This document shows positions 6,277 through 7,670 of a stretch of 7,670 bases of DNA, piece after piece. Source of the DNA: Nitrospina sp. (lineage in GTDB: Bacteria > Nitrospinota > Nitrospinia > Nitrospinales > Nitrospinaceae); contig SMVS01000006.1 in NCBI GenBank assembly GCA_004357435.1, positions 1 through 7,670 on the forward strand, written 5' to 3'. Position 1 is the stretch's first letter, and each line of letters begins with the position of its first letter. The notes beneath the pieces were generated by a model. That model did not search any database and was not told where the DNA came from. It saw nothing but the letters and a program-made list of their open reading frames with translations. A program made the position numbers and the translations under genes.

Positions 6277-7262
6277 AGCCAGGTCGCGTCATTGGGTTGT
6301 TGGGATTGGCGCTCCTTTTTGGCACAGCCCAGGGCTGTTCCAGCAACCCCAAATTTTTTGCCAAAGATCCTGACTCAATCCGCATCATAGGAAGCAAGGG
6401 AACGGGACCCGGACAATTTAATGAACCCTTTGCCATCGGGGTCGATCCCAAGGGAAAAATTTATGTTGCCGACGCGAGGAATCATCGGATTCAATTATTT
6501 GACCCCAACGGAAACTTCCTTCTGCAATGGGGAAGTCAAGGCAACGAGGAAGGGAACTTTGAAAGACCCTCCGGAATCGTCATTGATGCGTCGGGCCATG
6601 TTTTTATTTCAGATTACGAGTTGGACAGAATTCAAAAGTTTACTTCCCAGGGCACATTTCTCGCGCAATGGGGCCTGAGTGGGAAACGACCGGGCGAGTT
6701 CAATTCACCCGGTGGCTTGGCTTTGGATTCCGAGGGGTTCCTTTATGTGGCGGACATCTACAACCACCGCATCCAAAAATTCGATACCGATGGCAACTTT
6801 CTCAAAGCCTGGGGGAATCACCAGCCCATTTCTCTGGTGAGATCGTTTTTTAATTTCCTGTTCAATCCGGGAGCCGCGGGAAACTTTAATTACCCTTCCC
6901 GGATCACCGTCGGACCGGAAGACACCGTGTATGTTTCCGACTCCTACAACAATCGCGTGCAGGCATTTTCTACCGACGGAGAATTTCGGATGCAGTTCGG
7001 TGGCGCCGGGGTATGGGGCGGCAGTTTCAGGGTGGCCTCAGGCATTGCCACGGACCCGCGGGGAAATCTTTATGTAGCCGACTTTTACAACCATCGCATT
7101 CAGGTATTTGATAAACAGGGCCGGTTCATTACCAAACTCGGAAAATTCGGGACGGAGCCAGGACAATTTGATGGACCCACCGACCTTGCTTTTTCTCCCC
7201 TCGGCACGGTGATTGTGGTCGACTGGGGCAACCACCGACTGCAAAGCATTCCCGTGAGATAA
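6273..7262 (+). CDS. NHL-repeat beta-propeller lipoprotein
   Basis: A 329-residue protein with a short signal sequence and a lipobox-like TAQGC, putting the lipidated Cys at 22; Ser follows, compatible with outer-membrane sorting. Six NHL repeats start at about residues 47, 94, 141, 203, 250 and 297, each with the pattern P.G(I/L).(V/L)D..G..YV(A/S)D..NHRIQ.F...G.F, and should close a six-bladed propeller. Repeats are exactly 47 residues apart except between the third and fourth (62), where about 15 extra residues with a hydrophobic run (SLVRSFFNFLF, 187-197) are inserted. NHL propellers usually act as binding scaffolds, less often as enzymes; no catalytic residues are evident. ATG 6273 is chosen over 6249 because it begins at the lipoprotein signal, overlaps the HMA stop as ATGA, and has GGAAGGAA upstream (6257-6264). 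Probably the last gene of the cluster; partner unknown. Confidence 0.9.
   Translation: MKPGRVIGLLGLALLFGTAQGCSSNPKFFAKDPDSIRIIGSKGTGPGQFNEPFAIGVDPKGKIYVADARNHRIQLFDPNGNFLLQWGSQGNEEGNFERPSGIVIDASGHVFISDYELDRIQKFTSQGTFLAQWGLSGKRPGEFNSPGGLALDSEGFLYVADIYNHRIQKFDTDGNFLKAWGNHQPISLVRSFFNFLFNPGAAGNFNYPSRITVGPEDTVYVSDSYNNRVQAFSTDGEFRMQFGGAGVWGGSFRVASGIATDPRGNLYVADFYNHRIQVFDKQGRFITKLGKFGTEPGQFDGPTDLAFSPLGTVIVVDWGNHRLQSIPVR
6411..7259 (+). repeat. Six NHL repeats (coding)
   Basis: Repeat starts in bases are about 6411, 6552, 6693, 6879, 7020 and 7161, an exact 141-base period broken once by a 45-base insertion before the fourth copy. The second repeat is the most diverged in its NHRIQ motif (ELDRIQ), and the last ends NHRLQ. 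Confidence 0.85.
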
Positions 7263-7282
7263 GAATTGTGGGTCAATCCGTA

Positions 7283-7303
7283 AAGCCCGTTGGCGGGATT
7301 TTC
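7283..7303 (+). terminator. Weak intrinsic terminator candidate just after the NHL gene
   Basis: AAAGCCCG (7283-7290) and CGGGATTT (7295-7302) pair with one G-A mismatch around a TTGG loop, and the 3' arm runs into a TTTT. It lies about 20 bases after the stop codon. The T-run is short, so it may only attenuate. Confidence 0.4.
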
Positions 7304-7364
7304 GCTTAATGTTTATGAGTCTAACAAGAAAGGCCAGACTCAATAGCACCCGCGTAATTCATCA

Positions 7365-7401
7365 AGCACAGCCGGGGGCCTTCGGGCCCCCTTTTTGTGC
7401 T
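7365..7401 (+). terminator. Strong intrinsic terminator with UUCG tetraloop
   Basis: Core hairpin: GGGGGCC (7374-7380), loop TTCG (7381-7384), GGCCCCC (7385-7391), followed by TTTTT (7392-7396). The stem is perfect and the C(UUCG)G loop is the classic extra-stable tetraloop. An outer pair AGCACA (7365-7370) / TGTGCT (7396-7401) can extend the structure. It ends transcription of the rightward cluster and isolates the CBS-domain gene. Confidence 0.92.
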
Positions 7402-7461
7402 CAGGTATTATTCAATATATTCCCTCAAGCAGGCGTCAAGTAAAATACATAGAAATAATAT

Positions 7462-7489
7462 CGCTAAAGTGTTGCAAGTTTAGCGCAAC
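7462..7489. promoter_or_regulatory. Two interleaved inverted repeats upstream of the CBS-domain gene
   Basis: CGCTAAA (7462-7468) pairs with TTTAGCG (7479-7485), and GTTGC (7471-7475), inside its loop, pairs with GCAAC (7485-7489) just beyond it. The two hairpins exclude each other. A poor promoter candidate, TTGCAA (7472-7477) with CATATT (7495-7500) at 17 bases, overlaps, so this may be an operator or a leader-RNA switch. Confidence 0.45.
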
Positions 7490-7543
7490 GTTCCCATATT
7501 ACTTGCAGTGAAGAGTATCTGAATTTCGAGAAGGGGGAAAATT

Positions 7544-7670
7544 ATGGAAGAATATTTGGAAGAAATAGGCGACTATATGAGTTCTCCTGTAAAAAGTATA
7601 GATTCGGAGTTGACTGTGCAGGAAGCCGCACAGCAAATGCATGCCAAGAATGTAGGTTCGGTTCTGGTAA
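7544..7670 (+). CDS. CBS-domain protein, N-terminal fragment (continues beyond window)
   Basis: Only the first 42 codons are present, open to the right edge. After a short acidic start (MEEYLEEIGDYM) the sequence matches the beginning of a CBS domain: MSSPVKSIDSELTVQEAAQQM followed by NVGSVLV, the typical 'M...V..i....tl.eAa..M....vgsv.Vv' pattern. CBS pairs bind adenine nucleotides and regulate attached or partner proteins; whether this one stands alone or has another domain cannot be seen. AAGGGGG (7531-7537) lies 6 bases before ATG 7544, a good ribosome site. It is separated from the NHL gene by a strong terminator and about 280 bases, so it is a separate unit. Confidence 0.85.
   Translation, partial: MEEYLEEIGDYMSSPVKSIDSELTVQEAAQQMHAKNVGSVLV

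Noticed and set aside
7462..7489. H-type RNA pseudoknot
   Set aside because: The arms are in the right order, but there is no spare loop to span the 7-bp first stem; alternative hairpins or a DNA operator are more plausible.

Overview
The window comes from a Gram-negative (two-membrane) bacterium: five of the seven protein genes encode predicted outer-membrane, secreted or periplasmic products, including two outer-membrane beta-barrels. The species cannot be fixed from the sequence. The mix of a two-partner secretion locus with a FecR-domain gene, an HMA-domain protein and an NHL-repeat lipoprotein would fit environmental lineages such as Nitrospinota/Nitrospirota or deltaproteobacteria-like groups, but that is a guess. 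No rRNA, tRNA, CRISPR array, insertion sequence or phage gene was seen.

Left half (1-4176, minus strand): a two-partner secretion (TPS) locus read right to left. First is a TpsB-type outer-membrane transporter (2416-4176), then a 306-base gap with its own promoter candidate, then an exported FecR-domain protein (1247-2110), and 18 bases later the start of a large filamentous-haemagglutinin-type TpsA exoprotein (from 1228, running off the left edge). TpsB should move TpsA across the outer membrane. The FecR-domain protein sits between the two and is close enough to tpsA to be co-expressed with it. The promoter candidates of tpsB and of fecR-tpsA share a -10 hexamer, spacer length and a GC block just downstream, suggesting one control.

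Right half (4495-7262, plus strand): a divergent, more AT-rich cluster of four genes, all for exported products. They are a small Cys/His-rich protein with a symmetric putative metal-binding motif, an outer-membrane beta-barrel of the putative phenol-degradation 'MetA-pathway'/transporter type, a periplasmic one-domain HMA (MerP/CopZ-like) protein, and a six-repeat NHL beta-propeller lipoprotein whose start codon overlaps the HMA stop. I read it as an uncharacterised envelope metal-handling module (copper or mercury are the obvious candidates). No P-type ATPase, RND pump, oxidase or regulator lies in the window to confirm this. A strong intrinsic terminator at 7374-7396 closes it.

Right edge (from 7544, plus): the first 42 codons of a CBS-domain protein, preceded by two interleaved inverted repeats. 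The two operons diverge from a 318-base AT-rich intergenic region (4177-4494).
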